Assembly: GCA_964390805.1 (NCBI GenBank)
Contig: CAYMKL010000058.1
Span: 1 to 39,779, forward strand
Reading direction: 5' to 3'
Length of the DNA: 39,779 nucleotides
Source: CAYMKL01 sp964390805
Lineage (GTDB): Bacteria > Chloroflexota > Anaerolineae > VGOG01
Made by a program: the position numbers and the translations under genes. Positions 1 through 7,173 of the stretch are shown one piece after another (position 1 is the first letter of the stretch; the number at the start of each line of letters is the position of its first letter). A model generated the notes under the pieces. That model was not told where the DNA came from. It did not search any database and worked only from the letters and a program-made list of their open reading frames with translations.

Positions 1-80
1 TGGCCCCTCTCTCCCAATCCTGGGAGAGGGGGGAAGCGGACTCCCCTCCCCCAACCTTGGGGGAGGGGCTGGGGGAGGGG
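1..80. repeat. GC-rich palindromic dispersed repeat inside yyaL
   Basis: Two adjoining inverted repeats are visible, of the form CCCCTCTCCCA / TGGGAGAGGGG (about 3-33) and CCCCTCCCCCA / TGGGGGAGGGG (about 43-68). Such palindromes are normally intergenic. Here they lie in frame inside the yyaL reading frame, directly after the conserved EAARVLA segment, so the natural alpha-barrel sequence is interrupted or followed by an inserted linker. What lies beyond is outside the window. Confidence 0.6.
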
Positions 81-1366
81 GCGAGAACCCGCGCGGCCTC
101 AGCGAAGGCGGCCAGCATCAGGCCGTTCCAGGAGGTCAGAACCTTGTCATCGCGTCCTGGATGCACCCTCTGCTGGCGGGCAGCAAACAGCTTGCGCCGC
201 GCCTCTGCCAGCTCTGCGCGTGGGCTCGCGAAGCTGGCAAGTTCCAGAATGTTTTGGCCTTCAAAACCATGTGCTGAGCCCGTCGAAGCATTGCCCGCCT
301 CGGTGACGCTGTACGCAGACATGAACACCTCCGCTTCCTGACCCAACAGCTCGCGGATTTCAGCCGCCGTCCAGAGGAAGAACTTGCCCTCCTCCCCCTC
401 GCTGTCGGCATCCTGGGTGGAGTAAAAACCGCCGGCCTGGTCGGTCATCTCCCGTATGACATAGTCCAGGATCTCCTCGGCGATAGTACGATAGAACGGA
501 TCGCTGCTCACCTGCCAGGCGTGCAGGTAAATACGAGCTAACTGCGCGTTGTCGTACAGCATCTTCTCAAAGTGAGGCACCAGCCAGTGGTCGTCAACGG
601 AGTAGCGGTGGAATCCGCCGCCGAGCTGGTCGTAAATCCCTCCATAAGCCATCGCTTCCAGGGTCAGGAACACCATGTGCCGCGCCTGGGGATCGTCCGT
701 GGCGTAGTGATATCGTAGCAGGAACTCGAGAGCCATCGGCTGGGGGAACTTCGGTGCGTCGCCCCACCCGCCGTGCATATAATCAAAGGGTTGCAAGAGG
801 TTCTCGAAAGCAGTGTTTAGGGTTTCAGGGTTCAAGGCTTCGGGTATCGAGTTTGCGCTGATGGCGCTTGACCGCTCAATAGCTGCCACCAGTTCCTTGC
901 CACTTTCGACGAGCTCCTGACGCCGGTTCTGCCAGGCGTCGGCCACAGCCAGCAGCACATCGGTGAACGAGGGCATCCCATAGCGGGGCTTGGGCGGGAA
1001 GTAGGTACCGCCGTAAAAAGGCTGGCCCTTGGGGGTGAGAAACACCGACATGGGCCAGCCGCCGCTGCCGGTCATAGCCTGCACCGCGCTCATGTAGATA
1101 CGGTCCAGGTCCGGCCTCTCCTCGCGGTCCACTTTGATGCTGACGAAATACTGGTTGAGCACCGCCGCCACCCCCTCGTCCTCGAAGGATTCATGGGCCA
1201 TCACGTGGCACCAGTGGCAGGCCGAGTAGCCGATGCTGAGAAAGATCGGTTTATCTTCGGTTTTTGCTTTTTGCAGCGCCTCTTCGCTCCAGGGATACCA
1301 GTCAACGGGATTATGTGCGTGCTGGAGCAGGTAGGGGCTGGTTTCGTTCGCTAAGTGATTGGGCAT
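1..1366 (-). CDS. yyaL: DUF255 / YyaL (SSP411) thioredoxin-domain protein, C-terminus beyond window
   Basis: Reading leftward from ATG at 1366 gives 455 open codons running off the window edge. The start of the protein (NHLANETSPYLLQHAHNPVDW) and the redox motif CHWCH (C50, C53) are hallmarks of the DUF255/YyaL family: a thioredoxin-like domain followed by an (alpha/alpha)6 barrel resembling N-acylglucosamine epimerases. A conserved DDKVLTSWNGLMLAAFAEAAR segment lies near 150-95. Three consecutive ATGs occur (1372, 1369, 1366); the third has the best spacing from AAAGGAGG. The frame carries two dispersed repeats: an ASTGSAHGF segment (about 268-292) and, at the very end, an 80-bp GC-rich palindromic repeat (1-80) translated as a Pro/Ser/Gly-rich stretch. 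The biochemical role of the family is unsettled. The gene is headed by the regulon promoter at 1402-1455, which suggests a thiol or metal stress role. Confidence 0.88.
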   Translation of the reverse strand, partial: MPNHLANETSPYLLQHAHNPVDWYPWSEEALQKAKTEDKPIFLSIGYSACHWCHVMAHESFEDEGVAAVLNQYFVSIKVDREERPDLDRIYMSAVQAMTGSGGWPMSVFLTPKGQPFYGGTYFPPKPRYGMPSFTDVLLAVADAWQNRRQELVESGKELVAAIERSSAISANSIPEALNPETLNTAFENLLQPFDYMHGGWGDAPKFPQPMALEFLLRYHYATDDPQARHMVFLTLEAMAYGGIYDQLGGGFHRYSVDDHWLVPHFEKMLYDNAQLARIYLHAWQVSSDPFYRTIAEEILDYVIREMTDQAGGFYSTQDADSEGEEGKFFLWTAAEIRELLGQEAEVFMSAYSVTEAGNASTGSAHGFEGQNILELASFASPRAELAEARRKLFAARQQRVHPGRDDKVLTSWNGLMLAAFAEAARVLAPSPSPSPKVGGGESASPLSQDWERGA

Positions 1367-1401
1367 CATCATCCTCCTTTGCCAACTCTTGCCACCAAAA
1401 A

Positions 1402-1455
1402 ACGACTGTTCTTATTATAGCATCAGGACAGCCGTCTGTATATGACCAAAGTCAT
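1402..1455 (-). promoter_or_regulatory. Class II-type regulon promoter, copy 1 (upstream of yyaL)
   Basis: Read leftward: palindrome ATGAC-TTTG-GTCAT (1455-1442), -35 TATACA (1442-1437), a 17-bp spacer, -10 TATAAT (1419-1414). The palindrome centre falls at about -41.5 from the predicted start of transcription, the position used by CRP/FNR-family class II activators. Imperfect inverted arms (ACGACTGTTCT at 1402-1412 and AGGACAGCCGT at 1425-1435) flank the -10. The leader to the ATG at 1366 is about 40 nt. Confidence 0.72.
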
Positions 1456-1497
1456 TTGGGTGCATTTCATTTCACTTGAAACGCACCCAAGTCATTT
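1449..1497. repeat. 31-bp inverted-repeat insertion with 9-bp direct duplication
   Basis: A 31-bp segment (1458-1488) with imperfect terminal arms GGGTGCATTTC / GAAACGCACCC (10 of 11 pairs) is bracketed by the direct repeat AAGTCATTT (1449-1457 and 1489-1497). The sister promoter copy at 16138-16146 has AAGTCATTT once, without the insert. This is the pattern left by insertion of a tiny mobile element with target duplication. Confidence 0.5.
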
Positions 1498-1583
1498 TCT
1501 CATGGCATAGCCAAGAAGGTTTTTCGCGAAGGCAAAGGGCGAGCGACTGAGCAGGTTCTTGACTAGAATCTTAATTAGGGTCA

Positions 1584-3167
1584 CTATTCGACCACCGGGA
1601 TGCCTTCGTAGATCGCCGTGATGTCGCCGGGGCCAGTACCCTGCTGCACCACCACGGCTGATGGCATGGCCCCGGTCAGGCCTTCACTGCCCACAACCCT
1701 CACCCTGCCCGCGCCGACGAAGCCGGTAAACAGGCTGCCTATACTGTCCAGGTCAATGGCCTTCAGGTGGCCGGGCGGGAGCCAGAAGCCTGGAAGCCTG
1801 GTAACCAGATTGCCGGTTCCATCGGTGATCTCCACCATGAGCGTTATGCCGGTGCTGTCAGAGTTGTTGCGGATGACAATCAGTGAGGTCACGCCCTGGT
1901 ATTCTTTGGCCAGGGAGGGAAGTGCAATGTCCGTCACCGCTTCCTTCTCGTGCTTCGCATGGGCGTTGTAACTACCCCCCTGCCTCGTGCCAGAATGTTT
2001 CAGATCAACCACGGCAAAGATAGGCTCACTGCGGGAACGGATCACGGCTGCCCCCACGTAATCTAACCCCAGATCAATGATGGACGGCAGGTGGAAGGTA
2101 GCAGAGCTATTGGCACAGACCCAGTCGCCGAGGGAAAAGATATGACCGCCACTGTTGTCCATGAATTCCACCGTGACGAAGGTGGGTCGAGACTGCCGAG
2201 TCAGATTCTGCACCTGGATGCCCACGTCCCAGCCGCTCCACTCTCGGTAGATGAGGTCGGCATAGAAGACCGTGTCTTCGGAACCCTGATAAGGGCGAGC
2301 ACGGGAGGTCAACAACATGTCCTGCCCCGTCGAAAGGGGCTCAAAGCTGGTCTGATCTATGACGATGCCCAGGGGCTGGTTGGCAGTGATATAGGCCGAA
2401 CCTAGCCAGGCGTCGTCGCCGCCCAACTCTGGCACGCGGGGCACCCTCACTCGCACAGCCTCGCCTGGGGCCAGTTGTTCGATGTGCTGGGCGTAGCTCA
2501 ACCCACAGTTCTCCTGTTCCCGATAATAGATCCAAACGGAGACACAGTACCGACCGGAGTTCTGGATGGTCACCTCGGTATCCAGGTCATGGTAGCCTTT
2601 CATGAGATAGGGCGCGAAATAGCCGTAGGGAGGCCCTGTCCCTTCCATCGTCTCATCTATCCCCACATAGATGCCGGAGACAGTGGTGCCAAACTCGTCG
2701 GGACCAACCCGGTTGACCGTCACCGCCAAAGGCTGACCAGAGCCCTCGTAGTCCTCCTTCCAGGCATTCCAGTCTGCCGTGCTGGTGAGATCAGCGTCGT
2801 CGCAGGCGCCTTGAAAGTCACTGGCGTCAACCGAGTAGATGATGGCCGAGTAGGCATCAGTCGGAATCTGGCCGCGCAGGGTCCAGACACCATTCGCAGG
2901 GATGCTCATGCAAGCGTGACCCATGGCTCCAGGGTCGTTGGAGGGACACAGCCCTGAATAGGCGCCCCAGAAGAACACTACCGCCCCTGTCGCATCATCC
3001 CCTACGTTCTGCACCTGGATCCGAGTGCTCCAGCCGTCTTTCTTGTCAATGCGGGGGATCTGAACCTTTCTCTTGGGTCCAGCAGCCGACGTAGGGGTGT
3101 CCGTTGCAAGACACATCCATCCCATGACCGACGCTAGGGCTAAGATACGACACAGCTTTTTCATCAT
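1584..3167 (-). CDS. Secreted protein with four repeated beta-sandwich-like units
   Basis: 527 residues from ATG at 3167. The start was chosen because MMKKLCRILALASVMGWMC is a clear signal peptide and GAGG lies 6 nt upstream; the open frame extends further upstream without support. The mature part has four units with the same core: TRIQVQNVGDDATGAVVFF (about residue 35), TEVTIQNSGRYCVSVWIYY (about 200), VGIQVQNLTRQSRPTFVTV (about 315) and TSLIVIRNNSDSTGITLMV (about 430). Each looks like a CARDB- or Ig-like strand pair, so this is probably a cell-surface or exported repeat protein. I do not recognise a specific family and no catalytic motif is visible. Promoter 3213-3241 lies in front. Confidence 0.75.
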   Translation of the reverse strand: MMKKLCRILALASVMGWMCLATDTPTSAAGPKRKVQIPRIDKKDGWSTRIQVQNVGDDATGAVVFFWGAYSGLCPSNDPGAMGHACMSIPANGVWTLRGQIPTDAYSAIIYSVDASDFQGACDDADLTSTADWNAWKEDYEGSGQPLAVTVNRVGPDEFGTTVSGIYVGIDETMEGTGPPYGYFAPYLMKGYHDLDTEVTIQNSGRYCVSVWIYYREQENCGLSYAQHIEQLAPGEAVRVRVPRVPELGGDDAWLGSAYITANQPLGIVIDQTSFEPLSTGQDMLLTSRARPYQGSEDTVFYADLIYREWSGWDVGIQVQNLTRQSRPTFVTVEFMDNSGGHIFSLGDWVCANSSATFHLPSIIDLGLDYVGAAVIRSRSEPIFAVVDLKHSGTRQGGSYNAHAKHEKEAVTDIALPSLAKEYQGVTSLIVIRNNSDSTGITLMVEITDGTGNLVTRLPGFWLPPGHLKAIDLDSIGSLFTGFVGAGRVRVVGSEGLTGAMPSAVVVQQGTGPGDITAIYEGIPVVE

Positions 3168-3212
3168 AATGATCCTCGGCTTATCAAGTTTGAAAACCTG
3201 GTAGACAAGGCT

Positions 3213-3241
3213 ATTATATCCTAGCTGGCGACATTGCGCAA
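3213..3241 (-). promoter_or_regulatory. Sigma70-like promoter for the secreted repeat protein
   Basis: Leftward -35 TTGCGC (3241-3236), 17-bp spacer and a perfect -10 TATAAT (3218-3213). The start codon is at 3167, giving a leader of about 40 nt. Confidence 0.55.
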
Positions 3242-3431
3242 GTGGCCCAGGCCGTAGAATAACCCGGAGAACTTCTGGAGAAGGGTGTAGGGCTAACCCT
3301 ACCTCCCTCGCTGGTCGAATCATCCTTTTCCTTATGCCATTCATCCTAGGTAACAACTCAGGCTACAGGCGTCTGTCGAAATGCTAACGTAACTCTAACG
3401 AAAATCAAACACAAATCTAACACTTTTGTGG

Positions 3432-3437
3432 TATACT
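3432..3437 (+). promoter_or_regulatory. -10 box of the IS66-type transposase gene, apparently leaderless
   Basis: TATACT at 3432-3437 is followed by ATG at 3447 with only 9 nt between. Transcription would start at or just before the A of the ATG, implying a leaderless or nearly leaderless message. No Shine-Dalgarno sequence is visible. Confidence 0.4.
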
Positions 3438-3446
3438 TTGCTTGTT

Positions 3447-4916
3447 ATGACACTGCTGTTTGATCCCGATAGCAGCCAGCTTGCTGAGCTGGACAAGGAA
3501 ACCCTCATATCAATCGTCGAGTCACTGAGGCAACAGGTACAGGAACTGAGAGAAACTGTGGCTCAACAAGCTGCTGTCATCCAGGCATTGCGTGATCAAC
3601 TGGCCAAGAATAGCCGAAACAGCAGTAAACCACCGAGTAGCGATGGTTTGAAAAAGCCGCGCACGCGGAGTTTGCGGCAGAAGACCGGCCGCCGTAGCGG
3701 TGGTCAGAAAGGTCACAAGGGACACACTCTCAGGATGGTCGAGCAGCCGGACCATGTCCGAGTACATGAGGCTCCGATCTGTCCCCAGTGCGCCACCGAC
3801 CTTCAGTTCGTTGAGTCATGCGGCCATGAGAAACGACAGGTATTTGATGTTCCGCCCGTACGAATCGAGGTCACCGAACACCGAGCCGAAATCAAGGTAT
3901 GTCCTGAATGTGGAGACCGAGTGAAGGGAAACTTCCCGGCCGATGTGACGCAACCTGTTCAATACGGGCCACGCCTCAAGGCCCAGGCGGTCTATCTGAA
4001 CAACTACCAACTCATCCCTCTGGCGCGGACTTGCGAGTTGTTGGGAGACTTCTATGGACACACACCAGCGGAAGCCTTTGTGCTGGATGCCAATGCGGCC
4101 TTGGTAGGCCAGGCTTCGTCCAGCCTGGCTATCATCAAACAAGAGCTCATTGGAGCGGATGTGGCCCACTTTGATGAGAGCGGTCTTCGGGTTGAAGGGA
4201 AGCTAAACTGGCTGCATGTTGCCAGCACCAACGACCTCACCTACTACGGTGTCCACCCCAAACGCGGACAGGTAGGGATGAAAGCGATTGGTATCTTGCC
4301 GGAGTTTGAAGGCCAGGCCGTGCATGACCACTGGAAATCCTACTTCACCTTCGACAACTGCCAACATACGCTCTGCAACGCCCATCATCTACGGGAACTC
4401 CAGTTTATCGTTGACCAGTACGAGCAACCATGGGCGCAGGAGATGGCACAACTGCTCTTGGACATCAAAGGTGAGGTGGATGCGGCCCCTTTGGACCAGA
4501 TGTCTCTCCCAGCAGGGCGACTCGCTTATTTCGAGCAACGCTATGACGAACTGATTGCTCAAGGTCTGATGACCAATCCTCCACCAGCGGACCCACCGCC
4601 TAAGAAGCGAGGGCGTAGAAAGCAGTCACCACCCAAGAACTTGCTCGATCGTCTCCAGCGATACAAGCCACAGGTGTTGGCATTTATGTACGACTTTCGC
4701 GTTCCCTTTGACAACAACTTGGCTGAACGCGATGTCCGTATGGTAAAGATCAAGCAAAAAGTGTCAGGCACTTTCCGTACACGCTCCGGTGCCGAGACAT
4801 TCTGCGCCATCCGTAGCTACATCTCGACAGTCCGCAAACATGGTCAGAGTGTCATAGATGCTATTCACAATGCTCTGATTGGTAAACCTTTCATCCCTCT
4901 TGAAGGAGTCGCCTGA
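3447..4916 (+). CDS. IS66-family transposase (TnpC-like)
   Basis: 489 residues from ATG 3447. Domains in order: an N-terminal coiled coil (ETLISIVESLRQQVQELRETV), a NSRNSSKPPSSD motif and basic linker typical of IS66 TnpC, a zinc-binding region with two CxxC pairs (ICPQCATDL and VCPECGDRV), then the DDE catalytic core with GADVAHFDESGLRV, a VHDHWKSYF segment and the C-terminal FDNNLAERDVRMVKIKQKVSG helix that carries the final acidic residue. Length matches complete IS66 TnpC proteins. The accessory genes tnpA and tnpB usual for IS66 are absent on both sides, so this is a stand-alone variant of the kind seen in Chloroflexota, or a remnant. I could not identify terminal inverted repeats. An earlier TTG at 3426 overlaps the -10 box and was rejected as the start. 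Confidence 0.9.
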   Translation: MTLLFDPDSSQLAELDKETLISIVESLRQQVQELRETVAQQAAVIQALRDQLAKNSRNSSKPPSSDGLKKPRTRSLRQKTGRRSGGQKGHKGHTLRMVEQPDHVRVHEAPICPQCATDLQFVESCGHEKRQVFDVPPVRIEVTEHRAEIKVCPECGDRVKGNFPADVTQPVQYGPRLKAQAVYLNNYQLIPLARTCELLGDFYGHTPAEAFVLDANAALVGQASSSLAIIKQELIGADVAHFDESGLRVEGKLNWLHVASTNDLTYYGVHPKRGQVGMKAIGILPEFEGQAVHDHWKSYFTFDNCQHTLCNAHHLRELQFIVDQYEQPWAQEMAQLLLDIKGEVDAAPLDQMSLPAGRLAYFEQRYDELIAQGLMTNPPPADPPPKKRGRRKQSPPKNLLDRLQRYKPQVLAFMYDFRVPFDNNLAERDVRMVKIKQKVSGTFRTRSGAETFCAIRSYISTVRKHGQSVIDAIHNALIGKPFIPLEGVA

Positions 4917-4944
4917 GTAGTAACCATCCTAGTATAATAAACTT

Positions 4945-5240
4945 GTGGGCTAGAGCGGTTTGCGGTACAGTTAGGGTGGGCCACAGCGCCGGCCACAAGG
5001 GGGCCATAGCCCCGTGGTCATTGCTGCCAGGAGCCGGGATAGCCTCGAGACTCATCCCGTGGATCCGCCACGTCGAAAAGACTGAGGCTTCGCCCTGCTT
5101 GGTTGGACTCGGATAAAGGACGATGCTACAGGCACCGTATCTGCCACTAGGCTGCGTCGCCGGCAGTTGCGAGGGGACGACTCGTTCGAGTTCGTCGTGG
5201 ACTGTCCCCTGGCTCCAGGCCCACCCCAATTCACTTTGTT
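4945..5240 (+). ncRNA. Candidate IS110 bridge-RNA region
   Basis: About 330 bp without a gene lie between the IS66 stop and the IS110-type start. They hold strong nested hairpins: CCAC-N3-GGGGC-CATA-GCCCC-GTGG (4993-5017) and GGGGAC...GTCCCC (5173-5209) with an inner GACGAC/GTCGT stem. IS110-family elements encode a structured bridge RNA in a non-coding end, often just upstream of the transposase gene, whose two loops base-pair to target and donor DNA. Position and structure fit. I could not assign guide loops or exact ends. Confidence 0.4.
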
Positions 5241-5252
5241 AAGGAGGATGAC

Positions 5253-6629
5253 ATGTATCGCGAACTACAACCCTTCCGTGAGGCCCTCAGTCAAGAACTG
5301 AAGGCCAGCCTCTTCCCCGCCGTGGCGGGAGTAGATCCGGACAAACTGCTCCAAACCTATCTGGACCGGTTGACGATGTACACCGGCGTGGACGTGGCGG
5401 ATCAGACCTTCACCGTGCTGGCCACCGATGCCGGCCATAAGGTTCTCGGCTCGTTGGGAGGATGCGCCAACGCCCCCGACGGCTTTCAGCGCTTCATCAC
5501 CTGGGCTCGAGACCTGCGTGACCGGCACGATCTGCGCATCATCGCCGTCGCCGGTGAGACAACGGGCATCTACTACTGGGCGCTGTGGGACTTCCTGGGC
5601 CAACAGCCTGACATCGCTCGCGTGCTTTTCAACCCGCGCACGACCGAACACATGGGTGAGGTCCTGTCCAAGAAGGTCCGCAACGAACTGGTTGATGCCT
5701 TGCTGCTCGCGGAGCAATTGCGCTTGGGCAGCACGCCTGAGGTGATTCTCCGACAGGACACCGACCTCTTGACGGCTCGGTACTACTCTCGAGCAGCCAG
5801 AGACCTGGCCCAGCAGATCAACCGCAAGAAGAACCAGCTGCGCGCTCTGCTGCGGGCTTATTGTCCGCCTCTGAGTCAGGTTTTTCCGGGCAGCAAGTTG
5901 TACCATCCTGCCGTGTACGCCCTACTTCAAGAGTACCTCTTCCCCGATGAGTTCGTCCAGGTCGGTGCTGAAGCCCTCGCTGCCATCTTGACTGCTCACT
6001 GCCGCGATGCCTTTGGCCTGGCCGAAGCCCAGCAGTTGGTCGAGGCATGCCAGCAGGCGCTCACCCGCCCCGTCGGACGGGATGTGATCCGTCACCTGGT
6101 GCACGGCTACATTGAAGACATCGCCACCTTCCAACAGCGCAAGACGTTCTATCTCAAGACCGGCTACGCCTTGATCGAGAACCGTCAGGAGACCAAGCTG
6201 CTGCGCACCGTCAAGGGGGCTGGCATCAGCAACACCTTGGCCTTGGTCAGCGAGCTTGGGGATGTCAGCCGCTTTCCCAGTGGTGAGCACCTGGCTAGCT
6301 TCTTGGGCTTGACCACTAGCAAGCACATCTCCGGCGCTACCCTCTACCGCTCCAAGCGGATCACCAAACAGGGCTCACCCAACGGCCGCTACGCCGCGGT
6401 CAACATAGCTCAGCATCTCAGCCAACGTGTACCGCGCTATCAGGCCATGTACCAGCGCATCAAAGGCCGCAAGCCACCGCGTAAGGGGCACTTCATCGCC
6501 CTGGTGGCCATTGCCCGTGACTTTGTCGCCAACGTGCTCTACGACATGTGGTGCAACGAGCGCCCTTTCTTCCTGAAGGACGAGGATTATCGCAACTATC
6601 GCCAAAAGCAGTCACGTTCCGAAGACTAA
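5253..6629 (+). CDS. IS110-family transposase (DEDD recombinase)
   Basis: 458 residues; AAGGAGG sits 5 nt before the ATG. The N-terminal RuvC-like DEDD domain shows GVDVAD (D47) and GETTG (E102), then RNELVDA, where the usual KxDxxDA motif has E145 in place of the third aspartate and keeps D148. The C-terminal Tnp_Transposase_20 domain follows with TVKGAGISNTLALVSELGD and HISGATLYRSKRITKQG, S360 being the likely catalytic serine. Length is near 400-460 residues, normal for a complete protein. Family members move by RNA-guided recombination and leave no inverted repeats. The Asp-to-Glu change could be tolerated or could reduce activity. The IS66-type element lies immediately upstream, so the site has been hit twice. 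Confidence 0.92.
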   Translation: MYRELQPFREALSQELKASLFPAVAGVDPDKLLQTYLDRLTMYTGVDVADQTFTVLATDAGHKVLGSLGGCANAPDGFQRFITWARDLRDRHDLRIIAVAGETTGIYYWALWDFLGQQPDIARVLFNPRTTEHMGEVLSKKVRNELVDALLLAEQLRLGSTPEVILRQDTDLLTARYYSRAARDLAQQINRKKNQLRALLRAYCPPLSQVFPGSKLYHPAVYALLQEYLFPDEFVQVGAEALAAILTAHCRDAFGLAEAQQLVEACQQALTRPVGRDVIRHLVHGYIEDIATFQQRKTFYLKTGYALIENRQETKLLRTVKGAGISNTLALVSELGDVSRFPSGEHLASFLGLTTSKHISGATLYRSKRITKQGSPNGRYAAVNIAQHLSQRVPRYQAMYQRIKGRKPPRKGHFIALVAIARDFVANVLYDMWCNERPFFLKDEDYRNYRQKQSRSED

Positions 6630-6891
6630 TGCGCCCGCCTGAGTCGAGCTACTTGACCCAGTGTTGTCTCCTAGTGTGAGGTCCAGATAGACTCGCTTGT
6701 TCAGGTGCTAATTGAATCTTGCCTTACCGGGGCTTCGCGAAAACGCCTGCCGAAGCACCCTTAGTACCGTGCGCCTTCTCGCCGCTTTGATCGGACCCTA
6801 GTATCCCTTTTTCGGACTTGACAAATTATAGGACGTCTTTTCCTTACACGGATGTAAGGTTTTTCGAAGTCAAAATTCAGGCTTTTTCCTA
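6630..6891. other. Gene-free stretch after the IS110-type gene
   Basis: No open frame of interest is present. The right end of the IS110-type element should lie here but has no recognisable terminus. A perfect inverted repeat CCTTACA-CGGA-TGTAAGG (6842-6859) followed by TTTTTC may be a weak terminator for the transposase or an operator for the promoter just downstream. Confidence 0.4.
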
Positions 6892-6921
6892 TTGACATTT
6901 CGCCCTGCAGTATGGTATAAT
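6892..6921 (+). promoter_or_regulatory. Strong sigma70-type promoter of the first stalk protein
   Basis: Consensus -35 TTGACA (6892-6897), 18-bp spacer, consensus -10 TATAAT (6916-6921). The nearest gene starts at 7174, so the leader is about 245 nt long and must pass through the terminator-like hairpin at 7088-7135. Confidence 0.75.
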
Positions 6922-6965
6922 GTGTAGGTAACAACGCAGGCAGCTCCGATGTAGATGCCTGGTGA

Positions 6966-7011
6966 CTTCGGCAAGCTCAGTCCAAGGATTTCGACGAGCT
7001 CAATCCAAGGA
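6966..7011. repeat. Two head-to-tail dispersed repeats in the leader
   Basis: Two 22-23 bp units of the form TTCGRCRAGCTCARTCCAAGG (6967-6988 and 6990-7011) follow one another. The same TTCGAC-AGCTCAG family recurs at 22401-22444, 25324-25345 and 27341-27367, where two of the copies are inside genes. Confidence 0.55.
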
Positions 7012-7087
7012 ATTTGGCCGAGATAGGGCGCAAAAGCGCGCCTTTGGCGGTGCCAAGCCAATCCAACCAACATCACTCCCAACCCCG

Positions 7088-7135
7088 ACGCCAGCCAAGG
7101 CCGTGCTTTTGCATGCCCCAAGGCTGGCGTTTTTT
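7088..7135 (+). terminator. Terminator-like hairpin inside the 5' leader (possible attenuator)
   Basis: A 9-bp GC-rich stem ACGCCAGCC / GGCTGGCGT (7088-7096 and 7122-7130) is followed at once by six T residues. It has the form of an intrinsic terminator, yet lies between a strong promoter (6892-6921) and the gene that promoter should serve (7174), as attenuators and riboswitch expression platforms do. I recognise no known aptamer in the preceding 165 nt. Confidence 0.6.
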
Positions 7136-7173
7136 GTCTCAGCGAAAACAAATATGAACGAGGAGGTCAAACG

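Noticed and set aside
1584..3356. Longer form of the secreted repeat protein starting at 3356
   Set aside because: The extra 63 residues run through the promoter at 3213-3241 and put the signal peptide inside the protein; the RBS supports 3167.
6922..7087. Known riboswitch (c-di-GMP, cobalamin and others) in the long leader
   Set aside because: I searched by eye for GEMM-type and other conserved cores; only a loose GGGCGCAAAAGC resemblance was found, with no matching second half.
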